From assembly GCA_030770535.1 (NCBI GenBank), contig JASVEC010000103.1, positions 1-57,142 on the forward strand: a stretch of DNA of 57,142 nt. Direction: 5' to 3'. Position numbers and translations under genes: made by a program. The stretch is from Batkoa obscura (Eukaryota; Entomophthoromycota; Entomophthoromycetes; Entomophthorales; Batkoaceae). The notes beneath the pieces were generated by a model that made no database searches, was not told the origin of the DNA, and worked only from the letters and a program-made list of their open reading frames with translations. Below are positions 46,470 through 57,142 of the stretch, one piece after another (within the stretch, counting starts at the first letter, position 1; the number at the start of each line of letters is the position of its first letter).

Positions 46470-46556
46470 ATATGGATATGTTTGAAGTTTTAATGACAGC
46501 TATTTGAGCGGAAAGGCCATTGGTAAAATTCTTAACAAAAAAATGCATTTACATAT
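46470..46556 (+). mobile_element. MITE-like element, copy 15 (internally deleted)
   Basis: About 87 bp. The left end ATATGGATATGT is followed by a shortened interior (TTTTAATGACAGCTATTTGA), then GGTAAAATTCTTAAC and TGCATTTACATAT. It directly abuts copy 16, sharing ATAT at the junction. Confidence 0.75.
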
Positions 46557-46658
46557 GGGGATGTTTTTTTGACTTCATTACTTTTTCCATTTTTTAAGCG
46601 CCATTTGAGTGGGAAAGCTATTAATAAAATTTTTAAACACAAAAATACACCCCCATAT
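46553..46658 (+). mobile_element. MITE-like element, copy 16 (well preserved)
   Basis: 106 bp with left end ATATGGGGATGT and right end ACACCCCCATAT, complete interior. It is joined end-to-end with copy 15 in the same orientation. Confidence 0.93.
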
Positions 46659-47291
46659 TCTAACAAAAAATAAAGGTTGAATAAAACTAAAATATTTATG
46701 AGAATCAATAATTATTAAAAATCAGATTTTTATATATAATCCACTCGACACACAATTTGTTGATTTGATTTGTTTGATTTATAGCTATAATCATGTAACA
46801 TTTATGTTTTTTCATTCAGGCTTTGCTTAAAGTGTAAACAATGCGATATCGAGAATCAGCACTTTAGTAACCAGATTAATTCCATTAATCAATATAGGAT
46901 ATCATTTAACTTTTAATAACTCTCTAAGATATATTATTGCTATGATCTAGTTTGTAAATCCATTTTTATTTAAGCTATGAGCTAAAATACTGGATCCCTT
47001 CACTTTTCGATAATATTTTTTAAAAGTAACATAATGTTGGTAAACAAGCTGATTTTTTCAAGTAGCCTTAGTTGCCTTAAATTTCTCATCAAGATGAAAC
47101 TTTACGATACTTTTAAATATACTATATAAGAATGTTATTTTATTATGATTTCGTATTTTCTATATAACATAAAGCTTAAGAAACTATCACTTGAGTTTTA
47201 AACAAAAAGTATAATTATTTTTATTTATTTAAATCAGAGTAAAGTTTTTTTTGGTTTTACATGTATTTAATAATTAGCTAATAATTTAATT

Positions 47292-47397
47292 ATATGTGGA
47301 TGTTTTTTTCTGTTTAAGAATTTTGTTAACAATTTTTCCACTCAAATAGTGTTTAAAAAAATGGAAAAATAATGAAATCAAAAAAACATCCCCATAT
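47292..47397 (-). mobile_element. MITE-like element, copy 17 (reverse orientation)
   Basis: Plus-strand left end ATATGTGGATGTTTTTTTC and right end AAAAAACATCCCCATAT. The interior TTTTGTTAACAATTTTTCC and CTCAAATAGTGTTTAAAAAA is typical. Confidence 0.92.
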
Positions 47398-47477
47398 GAT
47401 GATACATTTATTATAGAAATCAATAGTTTATGATTTATTATATAAAAAATAAAACTATTTAAAAAAAAAAGTATTAC

Positions 47478-47584
47478 TATTTGGGGCTGTTTTTTTTGGC
47501 TTCATTACTTTTTCTATCTTTTAAGCACTATTTGAATGGAGAATTTGTTAGTAAAATTCTTAAACATAAAAATACATCCCCATT
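47478..47584 (+). mobile_element. MITE-like element, copy 18
   Basis: ATTT precedes GGGGCTGTTTTTTTTGG, and the right end ACATCCCC is followed by ATTT. The interior is well preserved. Confidence 0.92.
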
Positions 47585-47678
47585 TATTTAAATTAAATTA
47601 ATATTTTCCATTTTTATTTAAAATATTCAAAAAAAGTCATAATATTAAATGCTATAAAAAGTTTAAAGCATTTTAAAT

Positions 47679-47784
47679 ATATGGGAGTGTTTTTTTGGTT
47701 TCATTATTTTTTCCATCTTTTAAGCGCTATTTGAGCGGAAAATTTGTTAGTAAAATTCTTAAACACAAAAATACATCCCCATAT
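47679..47784 (+). mobile_element. MITE-like element, copy 19 (near consensus)
   Basis: 106 bp with left end ATATGGGAGTGT and right end ACATCCCCATAT. The interior TTTTAAGCGCTATTTGAGCG and GAAAATTTGTTAGTAAAATT matches the family consensus best, suggesting a young copy. Confidence 0.94.
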
Positions 47785-48553
47785 ACTATAAACAAACATT
47801 ACAAATTTATTAAAATCAGATAGCGATATTAACATGCTTTTTAATAGTTTTATTTTTGTTGTGTTCACAATGTTAGTTTGCAATATTTCGAAAAAGTAAT
47901 AAGGAAAACCTTTACTTTAATTATAACTAAATAAAGATTCTTTCATAAAATATTAGAGTTTTCACTAAATATTTCATATTGCTTATCTATGTAACATCAA
48001 TTAGTTTTATACTTAAAATAATAACTATTAAAGAACGATTTATTGTAAACTTTACAATTTGAATTATATTTCATTTAAATCATCATTGATATAGGAATAA
48101 CAATAAGCATTAATATATCATGTTAGTTTAAACTTAGATCTTAAAACTCTTAATAAGATAAAATTTATAACAGATGTAAAATCAAGGGTAGAATTTAGGC
48201 TGTAATAATAATGTTTTCATAGTAAATAATAATCAAATAGTATTTTTATTATAGAAGTATAAACCCAGAGAGGCTAGAATGGAGAAATTCTCGGGGTATT
48301 GTTAGAACACTAAAGTCACCTCCCTAGAAAATTATCCTTATTAAACAAGGAATAGTAATTATAGATAAATTAAAAACCATAATTAGAAATTCGCTTTAAT
48401 TTAACCGTTTTATCTTTTACTTTAAACCATAACAGCCTTTAATTATTTTAATAAATTGATGAAAAAGCATTTATGAAACATGGAAAAATAGAACAATGTA
48501 TTCTTAAAACTAATTAATATACATTTTTATTGAATTATACAGTTAATCGAAAA
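47785..48553. other. No gene seen
   Basis: AT-rich 3' flank of the orphan gene. A slightly GC-richer segment at about 48255-48345 (AACCCAGAGAGGCTAGAATG and neighbours) has no recognisable RNA fold or frame. Confidence 0.4.
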
Positions 48554-49204
48554 TTAATATAAAGAAATAGGAAGGTGACAAAATAAGTCTTTAGCAATGT
48601 CAAGGTAATAATAATTAGTGTAGCTTAATTTCTTTTCTTTTAGTAATAAAAGAACTTTCCTAGTCATATTTCTTATGCGATGTAAGTAGTTTGGTAATTC
48701 TTCGTTTAGTTTAATATTAGGGGTGTAATGTAAAACTAGAAGGGCCATGATTAAGAGAGGGAGCATATGGTATGGTTCGTTACTATTTTTCTTTAAAAAA
48801 TCCAAATCATGAGTACATATTATGGTAGTTATGTTTGTGTTAGGGATCAAATAAAATTTGTTAATAAGCATTTGATCCAAGGGACTTGTTCCAGTATAAA
48901 TATCATCTTTAGATTGATAATATTTCATGTATGGGTAGATATCTCCAAATACTCGACAAAAGTATATGAACAAAGCATTAGATTTCCCTAGCTCGCTATT
49001 GATTTCGTTGTAGTAACTTAAAAGGATGTTGTGTCGTCTCTGGAAGTCATTATAGAGCTCATTTGTATAATCATAGGCCGGATTTTTGGTATCGACTTCA
49101 CTTACGCAAATAATTTTTTTATCTGGCCGGGCCCAATTATCACTATCCTCTTCTCTTTTATAAGCTGTATTTGCCTTGGGCTCTAAGGCAGTAGTAGTAC
49201 TCAT
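48554..49204 (-). CDS. Hypothetical protein, 216 residues
   Basis: One continuous frame with coding-like amino-acid use: an acidic/basic hydrophilic N-terminal 50 residues (KREEDSDNWARPDKK), then a mainly helical body with many aromatic residues (NDFQRRHNILLSYYNEINSE, FIYFCRVFGDIYPYMKYYQS). A leucine-rich stretch LPLLIMALLVLHYTP at about 145-160 could be a buried helix or a weak membrane segment. The C-terminus is aromatic (YYYLDIAKDLFCHLPISLY). No signal peptide or known motif is recognised. The first ATG gives the longest frame. It is isolated: the nearest genes are more than 3 kb away on one side and about 5 kb on the other. It could be a lineage-specific gene; I cannot propose a function. 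Confidence 0.65.
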   Translation of the reverse strand: MSTTTALEPKANTAYKREEDSDNWARPDKKIICVSEVDTKNPAYDYTNELYNDFQRRHNILLSYYNEINSELGKSNALFIYFCRVFGDIYPYMKYYQSKDDIYTGTSPLDQMLINKFYLIPNTNITTIICTHDLDFLKKNSNEPYHMLPLLIMALLVLHYTPNIKLNEELPNYLHRIRNMTRKVLLLLKEKKLSYTNYYYLDIAKDLFCHLPISLY

Positions 49205-52200
49205 ATAAATAAATAAAAAGTATAAAACAAAAGTTATAAAAAAGCGCTTTATATACCTGGGGTTGCCAATTCAATTATTTATATATTAAGAAAATCACAT
49301 TTATAGCAGGATTTTTGTAGGCTAAATAGTTAAATTGGACAGGTTTACTATTTTTATTCGCACATAATTTGGCCTTCTAAGCAATATATTAATAAAAACT
49401 GTACTAAAATTCAATACAGAAGAAAGGGTAAATTGTCATACAACTCTGATTAAACTTACCTTAAATAGAGAGCAGCACTATATTAGTTCAGGTGTAAATC
49501 AAACTCGAATATTCAGATCAAAGCAACAGAAATATAACCTTATAGGAATAGAATTCAGATGTTGTAAAACCATACCAAATGGTATCAATTTAAGTTGATT
49601 CAAACCTTATTCTTTAACTGAATGTAAATAAAACTATTTGATGATGAAATAAACTTTGACTTAATTTATTAAATACATATTACTATTTGGGAGATTGAAG
49701 AGGCTTTTAGAGATAAAATCATCTTGAGCTTAATCTAAGATGTTTAATAGTATAAATAACAGCTAAAATTAAGCGTTACTATGATATAAATACTAGAGGA
49801 ATGTTTTAAAAGAACTGATTTGACCAAAATGGAAAGTGACGCTCAACCTTTTGCAAAAAATGATTAAATTTGACATTATTTGTACTATATCGGTAATTAA
49901 AAGACAACCAATAAGCCTAAGGGGCAACCTTGTTTCTAAAAATGGGAATTTACGTGAATAATTTTAATGAATTGTTAAATTAAATTTAAAGAATTTTACT
50001 ATTCAAACTATTTCTGGGATCATTAAACTAATAAACAAGTATAAAATAAATATAATAAACGGCTGTTGTTATTTTGAGCAATAGACAACACTTATTAAGC
50101 TTTTATATTCATTTTCAAATAGTAAAGAAGTACATGAAGCGAATATAAATTATAAAAACTGATGTCTAGTAACTGCTTTATAAAATAAAGAATATATAAG
50201 TCTTCGCCTAAATTGCCAAAAGTATCATTTATCTCATGTTAATTTTGCAAAAAAATAGGCATGTTCATTTATGATCTAACTTATTGCTTTTATTTTCCCT
50301 ATAACCATAGATATTCTGATTCCTTTAAAGGGGATTAATGAGCAAAAAATAATAATTAACTCAAATTTACTTTCTAAGGAGCCCGCGGTCTGGATGCACT
50401 GTAGGTGTTTTTCTTATAACTTCTCATTAAATAGAAATATTATTTTTTAAATCATATGATTTAAATATATTATCACGTACGTTAGATTGATTAAAAAAGT
50501 GCCACTAAAGTAAATAAATTAAAAAGTATAGATACTTCTAAAAATAATTTAATAAGATAAAGCTCATGAAGAACTCCTTTTTGTAAGTATTGTCAATAAT
50601 ACTTCATGTATTAAAAGCATTGCATCTTTGACTGAAAGTGTCTGGACTCTTTTTTAAATTTCTTAAAATTTATATAACAAACTTGATATCCATAAGAGTA
50701 AAATAAAATATTTTAAGTTCCTGTAATGATTTATTTACAACTGATGTTAAATAGATCCTTCTTATCCTGGTTCTAAAATTAAATTTGAAATAAAAAGAAC
50801 TAATAAAGTAATATCCTAAACTCAAATCAATTAAAGCGTATATATTATAATGATAGATAAAAAAAATGAGTTATGGTATATATTTTAAAAAAATAAGTGA
50901 GTTTTTCGGTTTTTTCGTATGCTAAAAGTAACCTACTTTATTCAAATAATTGATAGACATTACAGAGCATTTACTATAACACATGGATTAACAAAACGCA
51001 AGAAAGGACTAAGAGTTCAAAAGTAGTTTATTAATTGTGATTTAATATCGGTTAATAAGAAATAGGATTAATGCAAAAAACAAAAACAAATCATCTGGTT
51101 CTTTTAATACATTAAAGTGATATATTTCATCCAGATTTAAAAAACTATATAAAATGCTTGATAAGTTTTTTTTAGAAAGTTATGAAAATTCCATAGCTGT
51201 TCAAAGCATTGTTTTAGAAACATTAGTTGATTGTATACGAATGCAATCTATATACAGGGATTTTTTTTTGGTTTCATCACTTTTTCCATTTTTTAAGCGC
51301 TATTTGAGCGGAAAGATTGTTAGTAAAATCCTTAAAAAAATACACACTCATATCTTATAACCTAGATTTAGCTTTATAGAGATACGATCGTGTAAATTAT
51401 TCATTAAATTTAAGTAATAAATAAACCACATTACTTTTAAACAAAGATAATTGCTTTGAGTATATCTATCAGGGTTATATTATAAATAATTTTAAAGCTA
51501 TAATAACCCTTAAAGTTAAGAAGTAATAGTAGAATCTTTAAATAGTATATTAAATCTTTAATCACATTGACTTATACTAAAAAAACTTACTATTGTATGG
51601 AGAAATGCTATAACAATTAGCTATTTGAATAAAATGAATTTTTTTATATTAGAGTATAAGCTCTATAAGCTAAAAGATAAATGTAAACTAACAAATAATA
51701 AAATTCTATAAATTTTCTATACCCAAAATTTTCATAATAACAAATTAATTTCTTAAATATCATGTTATCGAAAGTACATTTTGTAAAAAGCGAGTCCAAG
51801 TTTAAATTAATTTAAAAAAACTATATAAAACCGAGCCCTCTAATTTGTATCCCTTCTTTTTCAACCAATAACTTTTCTAACAATTATTATTTAGATCTTA
51901 TACAAATATAACAACTATAATTTATTTTAAAGCTAAAAGTAGATGTTTAAAAGATGCAATACCAGTTTTTTTATAGTTTGAGTAACAAATCCTAAATATA
52001 GGACTTTCCATCTCTACTCTCAGGTGCAATAATTAAAATATCCTTTCTGAATCTTAGATATAATGCTCTTTTTTTCAGATAAAGTTAGTGCTTTATCAAA
52101 CACAAAAGTACGTTTAAAAAATCAAGATGTTCAATCAGGTTCTTTATACCTTTGGTTACTTCCAACAATAAACCATTTGGGAGTCTGACTCCTTTAAAAT

Positions 52201-52357
52201 ATTAAAAAAAATGCAGTGTTAAAATAATTATAAAAACTGTTTTAAAATTCAATATTTTTTAATCTGTATAATAATATATATAACAATAATTGTCTTAAAG
52301 AATATTAAGGTACTGCAAATATAGCTCTACATATTTTTTACACATGGAAATAGGAAC
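49205..52357. other. Long gene-free stretch
   Basis: About 3.1 kb with one MITE (copy 20, 51250-51353). A 68-codon frame at 51154-51360 is half MITE and not a credible gene. No RNA gene or repeat recognised otherwise. Confidence 0.45.
51250..51353 (+). mobile_element. MITE-like element, copy 20
   Basis: Left end ATATACAGGGATTTTTTTTTG, interior TTTTTAAGCGCTATTTGAGC and GGAAAGATTGTTAGTAAAAT, right end AATACACACTCATAT. Confidence 0.88.
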
Positions 52358-53514
52358 TTAAAGAAGCTTCCAGTTAAGCTCAGCTCCTGCTCTAAATGGT
52401 ACAACACCTCGCTCAATACCTTCATCATCATTATATGTAAATTGTTGGGGCACTTTCGATGGCTCTTTGACTAAAGTCAAAGCCTCTTCATTACCTACCT
52501 CAATTTTATAGAATGCAGCACCAAATTTTGAGGTAAAGTCCTTTAATCGATCAAGCATATTTAATCTTTCAAATTGAGTTGCTAAATAAGGTAATAAATA
52601 AGGGCTAGTAAAAACACCTGCTGCACAAGGATCTGAGCCTTCCTTACGGTGTCTAGGATGTGGTGCAGAATCTGAGCCTAAGAAAAATCGAGGGTGACCT
52701 TCTCTAATAACTTCTTGTAAAGCTAAACGATCGTGAGGGTATTTGGCTACTGGTTTACAATAATGGTGTGCAGCCCCTGCCCAATCATCAACAATTAATT
52801 CAAGATGATGAGCAGTGATAGTACACCCTACAGTATCACCTAATTTTTTAACAACTTCAACAGCTGCTTTGGTAGTAGCATGTTCAAGAACAATACGTAA
52901 CTTTGGAAACTGGGCATGGAGTTTCTCAAGGTGTTGTAAAAAACGTTCTTCAGCATTTAAAATGCAGGTACCTTTTTCTGGATCACTTGGAATTTCACCA
53001 TGGAGATTTAATACCATATCTACTTCTTCCATAGCTCTAAATACTGGGTAATATGTTTCATAAGACTCAATACCAGAATCGCTATTAGTTGTTACGCCTC
53101 TTGGATATGACTTTACTCCTTTTTTATGTAGATATTATTAGTGAATAGAATTGAAATATTAAATATAAAATAAGCAGTCAAATTATTACCAGCTATACCA
53201 GCTTTAGCAGCCTTTTTGATTTCTTCCGGAGTAAGTTCAGGAGACAAATACAAAGACATCAAATAGTTAATACTAGGGTCAATCTTTACAAGTTTTTGCT
53301 TGTAATCTAAAGCTTCTTGAGTATTTTTGATAGGTGGTTGTAAATTGGGCTATAAAAGATTATAAAAAGTATGTGACAATTTTAAAATAACTACCATAAC
53401 AAAAACAGTGCCTACACCACCGCCTGATAATAACGGAGTAACAAGTTCCATTAGTTTGCCTTGACGAAGGTGTACATGTAAGTCATTTACCTTTGGTAAT
53501 AAAATTCGGTTCAT
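52358..53514 (-). CDS. URA4: Dihydroorotase (PyrC type, URA4)
   Basis: Three exons: 53514-53395, 53349-53190 and 53118-52358, with introns of 45 and 71 bases; 346 residues, the normal length for the stand-alone class. It closes carbamoyl-aspartate to dihydroorotate, the third step of pyrimidine synthesis, in the cytosol. Metal ligands and catalytic groups are all visible: His13 and His15 (LHVHLRQG), the carboxylated Lys96 (GVKSYPRGVTTNS), His133 (NLHGE), His173 (EHATT), and Asp243 in FFLGSDSAPHPRH. The exon joins are fixed by phase and by the conserved FVMPNLQPP and AGIAGVKSYPRG junction sequences. The second intron uses an AAG acceptor. Confidence 0.96.
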
Positions 53515-54055
53515 TTTTTTAATTTGCTAAAAAACAGGGCTTCTTTGATGACTTCCTTATATTCAAGCTCTGTCCAATGAAATCAATTTGATTCAATACA
53601 ATTTTAATATTTTTTTTGCAAAATTGTAAAATGCCTATGGATATGGATAGGGTAAAGTTAAAATAAAATAAATATGAAATTTATTTCATGTTTATTTTAG
53701 ATTTAAACATCATTTATTTAATTAACAATAGCACTAAGTGAGCATTAACCAAGCTTTATTTGTTTTAATTATGATTTATCTAATTTACCAATACCAAATA
53801 TTCAGGATAAATATTATAAATTAAATTTTATCCTTTCATCAGCATATTGTTAGTATTAAGTTAGACTACAGAGTTGTTTCTTTTGACACGGAAATGATGT
53901 TTCGAGCAATAAACTGTGTATATTTTGAATAACCGTTATAGCAGCAATTGGTGTATTCTTTGATTATTTGATAATTCAAATAAAGGGAAAAAAGTATAAT
54001 TTGGAATAGAAGCCATTCTAATATAAAGATACATTCGATTTAATGGAAATGAGCA
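53515..54055. other. Intergenic spacer
   Basis: Promoter side of dihydroorotase and 3' flank of the regulator-like gene. AT-rich, no recognisable feature. Confidence 0.45.
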
Positions 54056-55891
54056 TTAAAAAACTATTCCATAATAACCTAATTTGTCTTCAAATACCTT
54101 GGGTAACTGAAACCTTGATACTACATTTGATAATTGAGTTAAAGCTTCTGAAGCATCCATACGATTTTTTCCAGAAGATTCAGCAATTGATTTTAACATA
54201 ATAAGTAAAAATAAAGAATGTTGTTGACTTTGGATAATGATATTAGCATCAATCTCATAAAACCCAGACTCTGATAGATCGATAATTGTAAAATAAACGT
54301 AAATAATGAATATAGAATGAAAATAAAAAGGTAATTGAAAATGAGACTCTTCTTTTTTTGTTTTAGGGAGCACCAGCTCCATAGTACACGTATTTTTAGA
54401 TGGGGCATAAAACAGCTTAAATGTACTTAAATAATAAAATGTAACTAAATTAGCTGAGCAGAAAAGTAAGTTAATCTCTTCTTTTGAAAAAACAACCGGT
54501 TTGGGATAAACTAATACAAAAGGATAGTATAAAAATATTAAAACCAGTTGCAAAAGCATTTGTGTATGAACATTGATTCCAATATCTGGTTCATTAATTG
54601 TTGTTAAATCTAAAGTTCTAGTTGAGTTATTAATGTTTACTTTGAGTAACTCAGTTTCGAAGTGTAAATTTAATTGATACTTTTTTTCCAAGTTTAGCAT
54701 TGAGGTCAAAATAACATAAAACTGGCTAGGTGGAAGCCTTAATTGTTCTAAAGTGATTGTAGCTAAATCATTGTTACTCATAGTAGAGTGTTTAACAGTT
54801 TGAATATGAGAAGTTATTTTTGAAAACACTTCAATTAATTCTTTGTTATATTCTCCAATGAATAATTTTTCTTGCCATTTATAAAACGGATAATTAGCCA
54901 AGTTTTCCTTATTTTTGGTTGCTACTAAATTTTTCGAGTAAAACTTAATATTGGAAAAATGAGCAGAATGACTCAATTGTGGAAGGTTGGTTGAAATGGT
55001 ACTAAATATCATATAATAGAAGCTTAACACAGCCCATAATTTTTCTTTTACCTCTTTACTAATAGTTCCATTCTTAATGTCTAACCTTTTATTACCTTGA
55101 TCATATCCTAAAACCTGTGCCATTCGGATAGCTGAACTAAAATATACAATAGCAAGCTGGGACGAATAAGTAGTCAAACTTATATGTGAAAGCATAATTA
55201 ATGCGATTACATCTTCATAGGTAGGTGTGTTATAAGCAACAATTAACTCTTTACGGGCGTTTCTTACGCTATTTTTATACAAAAGATGGTAATTAGCGTT
55301 ATCTTTTGGAGCAGTAAAACGAGCTAAAAAGGCTATAAAAGCATAAGATAAAGAGTTATGGTTCTTTTTAGTGATTATTTGAAATAGTTGCTGTTTAGTG
55401 AGCAGTAAATTATACATATCAAAGGTTTGAATATATAATTTTAATCCATTTTTTAAAAAAATACCATAAGATTGAATATCAGGACCTAAAGCTTGTGGTG
55501 GCTTTTTTTCAACTACAATATCATTATTATCATAAAATATAACAACCTTCTTTAAACTATTTATTATTTCACTTTCAAAACAATGAAGTTGTTGTTCAAT
55601 ACAATGGTCGAGTATTGACTTCTCATGCTGGCTGTTTAGTATCCGAATGTATGAACAAATATATTTCAAATACGCATAGAATGGATAAGATTGGCTTGGA
55701 TTAACTAATTGAATTTTCTTAAACAACATCGTATATTTAACAGCTAAAGCTTCTAAAGCTTCTAATCTTGCCCTCTTTCTATCGATATCACTTCTCACTT
55801 TTAAATTTACCAAATAACCCCTTGAATCTAAAGGATGGGATACTCTTAAAACTTGAACATTGCTTCTTTTATTTTGCGTCTGTTTCAACAT
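54056..55891 (-). CDS. Diverged MHR-family regulator-like protein
   Basis: 611 residues in one frame, clearly related to the five shorter family copies in this window. Residues 31-60 (KVRSDIDRKRARLEALEALA...) are the linker coiled coil. YAFIAFLARFTAPKDNANYH and AIRMAQVLGYDQ (254-265) form the MHR core. LYYPFVLVYPKPVVF is the family motif. It has about 30 more residues before the linker than the other copies, again without a Cys cluster. A GTAAGT...TTAAAG intron of about 65 bases just upstream (55958 down to about 55895) would join in frame to a short open piece ending NYKPNATYPLKK, so the true start may lie further 5'. Probably the older, stable member of the family. It is the downstream same-strand neighbour of eIF1. 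Role unknown; DNA binding unsupported. Confidence 0.82.
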   Translation of the reverse strand: MLKQTQNKRSNVQVLRVSHPLDSRGYLVNLKVRSDIDRKRARLEALEALAVKYTMLFKKIQLVNPSQSYPFYAYLKYICSYIRILNSQHEKSILDHCIEQQLHCFESEIINSLKKVVIFYDNNDIVVEKKPPQALGPDIQSYGIFLKNGLKLYIQTFDMYNLLLTKQQLFQIITKKNHNSLSYAFIAFLARFTAPKDNANYHLLYKNSVRNARKELIVAYNTPTYEDVIALIMLSHISLTTYSSQLAIVYFSSAIRMAQVLGYDQGNKRLDIKNGTISKEVKEKLWAVLSFYYMIFSTISTNLPQLSHSAHFSNIKFYSKNLVATKNKENLANYPFYKWQEKLFIGEYNKELIEVFSKITSHIQTVKHSTMSNNDLATITLEQLRLPPSQFYVILTSMLNLEKKYQLNLHFETELLKVNINNSTRTLDLTTINEPDIGINVHTQMLLQLVLIFLYYPFVLVYPKPVVFSKEEINLLFCSANLVTFYYLSTFKLFYAPSKNTCTMELVLPKTKKEESHFQLPFYFHSIFIIYVYFTIIDLSESGFYEIDANIIIQSQQHSLFLLIMLKSIAESSGKNRMDASEALTQLSNVVSRFQLPKVFEDKLGYYGIVF

Positions 55892-56353
55892 GATCTTTAA
55901 TAAAACAATGGAGTGTTACTATTACATTATAAATTGTTATATAGTTATATTTACTTACTTTTTCAATGGATAAGTTGCATTTGGTTTATAATTATCTAAA
56001 AATTTATTAAAACAAAAAATCAAATTTAGAGCAGTTTCACTTGTTTAATACGTTGAGTTTTAAATCTGGATCAAAATCATCTCTAAATCAAAATCTAAAG
56101 CTAGTCTAAAAATAATGCCTTAGTATCCTCTAACACTGTATTCAGTTTACTATCAATTATAATTGTTTCTAACTACATTGTGAGAACTTATACAATAGCT
56201 AATAAATACTCAAATATATAAAGCATAAATTTAATGAGAAGAAATATTTATTTATTTTTGACCATAAATATTTAAATAAAACAACAATAATTAAGCAAAG
56301 AAAGTCCTAGGTAGTGACAGTACTCCTACTATGCTTTGCAATATATTAAAAGC
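55892..56353. other. Spacer with possible 5' exons of the regulator-like gene
   Basis: Apart from the possible upstream splice pieces on the minus strand described for 54056-55891, and a coiled-coil-like fragment IDSKLNTVLEDTKALFLD near 56100-56155, I see nothing. Neither piece contains a cysteine cluster. Confidence 0.35.
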
Positions 56354-56885
56354 TTAGAAACCGTGAACTTTGATGCTGGCTTTATCAGCAATCTTTTCAC
56401 TAATCAAAAATTCACTAATTTTTACACGCTGATCACCTTGAAGTTGGATGACTTCTCCTAACTCCTCGTCAGTAGCAATGATTCCATTTGTAGAGAATAC
56501 TTTCTTGAAATGTTTAAGAAGGCGTTTTAAATCAACTTGACTTGGTAACCCTTGAAGAGTGGTTAAAGTTTTACGACCGTTACGTTGTTGTATACGAATA
56601 TCTATAATAAATGATTTAGTATACAATTCATAATTAATATATAATATAGTGGTGTAGTGTCAGTGTAACTATGACTATAATAATAGGAACATTGTAAATC
56701 GAGTTCAATAACTGATCTCAAAATTATTTACTACCAATTAAAATAATACTGTCATCACTCTATAATAGCCATAAATTAAATAAACACTTACGGATATAAT
56801 CAGGTTTGGTAGGAGTAGCAGATTCCTCTTGAAGGCCAGTGTCGGCAAAGGGATCGTAGGTAGCAAGGTTATTAATAGTTGACAT
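56354..56885 (-). CDS. SUI1: Translation initiation factor eIF1 (SUI1)
   Basis: Two exons: 56885-56792 (94 bases) and 56601-56354 (248 bases), with an intron of about 190 bases, the longest I could define here; 113 residues. eIF1 binds the small ribosomal subunit near the P site and enforces AUG selection. The first exon gives MSTINNLATYDPFADTGLQE, the usual disordered N-tail, and ends in DYI. Splicing restores HIRIQQRNGRKTLTTLQGLP, the invariant core. IIATDEELGEVIQLQGDQR and the ending KASIKVHGF complete the SUI1 domain. The phase-1 splice (ATC C / AT ATT) is fixed by the conserved YIHIRIQQR sequence. Confidence 0.96.
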
Positions 56886-57142
56886 ACAGATGCGGCTAGC
56901 TTTTTTTCTTGTAGTTAAGAGAAAGAACTACTTGTAAACAGGATAATAAAAATAGAGAGATTATTAAGAAAATAAAATTAGTTGATTGTTATTTTATACT
57001 TGAGGTATTCATAGGTTACTCAATTATGACAAATCAGCTTATTGAAATCTAGAATTTCTAGCAAATTAAAAGGTTTTACCCTTGGGCAATTTAACCCCTC
57101 CCCTTTGAAAATATTTTCGATCATTTTCATGTTGAATTTTAA
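56886..57142. other. Upstream flank of eIF1
   Basis: Leader and promoter region of eIF1 to the window edge. No distinct site recognised; a short C-rich patch (AACCCCTCCCC) lies near 57091. Confidence 0.35.

Noticed and set aside
51154-51360. 68-codon plus-strand frame
   Set aside because: Its second half is MITE copy 20 and its first half has no recognisable similarity.

Overview
The window looks like part of an AT-rich fungal chromosome. Genes carry short GT-AG introns (mostly 41-77 bases, one of about 190). The recognisable genes are fungal: a fused NADH-type glutamate synthase, a separate PyrC-type dihydroorotase (URA4 type), COQ5, eIF1, a cytochrome P450, a 14-helix MFS exporter, and many proteins with the middle homology region (MHR) of fungal zinc-cluster regulators. 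An early-diverging AT-rich fungus of the Conidiobolus kind would fit, but that is inference from composition and gene style.

Layout. Positions 1-17,000 hold three copies (minus strand) of an MHR-type gene family. One is intact (5230-6982) and two carry a single frameshift (1821-3562 and 15263-17015). They are separated by a seven-helix receptor (9088-9996) and by decayed regulator relics (about 11400-11768 and 12850-14800). Positions 18,000-24,400 hold an unrecognised relic, the MFS exporter and a 12-exon P450 that I assembled from short exons. Positions 25,342-27,895 hold a decayed copy of the TFIIH helicase XPB/SSL2. Positions 28,702-32,669 hold two intact MHR-family genes in tandem on the plus strand, followed by another decayed regulator relic cut by a small transposon. 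From 35,600 the region is housekeeping: COQ5, then the 2094-residue glutamate synthase convergent with it. After a long gene-poor stretch come an orphan gene (48554-49204), dihydroorotase, a more distant MHR-family member (54056-55891) and eIF1.

Two themes run through the window. First, a family of regulators that begin exactly at the linker normally following a Zn2Cys6 cluster. No cysteine cluster is visible in any member. The family is amplified, partly homogenised by an apparent gene-conversion event, and partly broken. Second, a roughly 105-bp non-coding inverted-repeat element (MITE-like) occurs in about 20 copies. It is confined to intergenic DNA and relics and absent from intact genes; six copies crowd into 46173-47784.

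The housekeeping genes are unrelated to each other in pathway. The P450 and MFS exporter are same-strand neighbours and could act together in oxidation and export of a small molecule, but nothing in the sequence proves it. No tRNA, rRNA, CRISPR or viral element was recognised.
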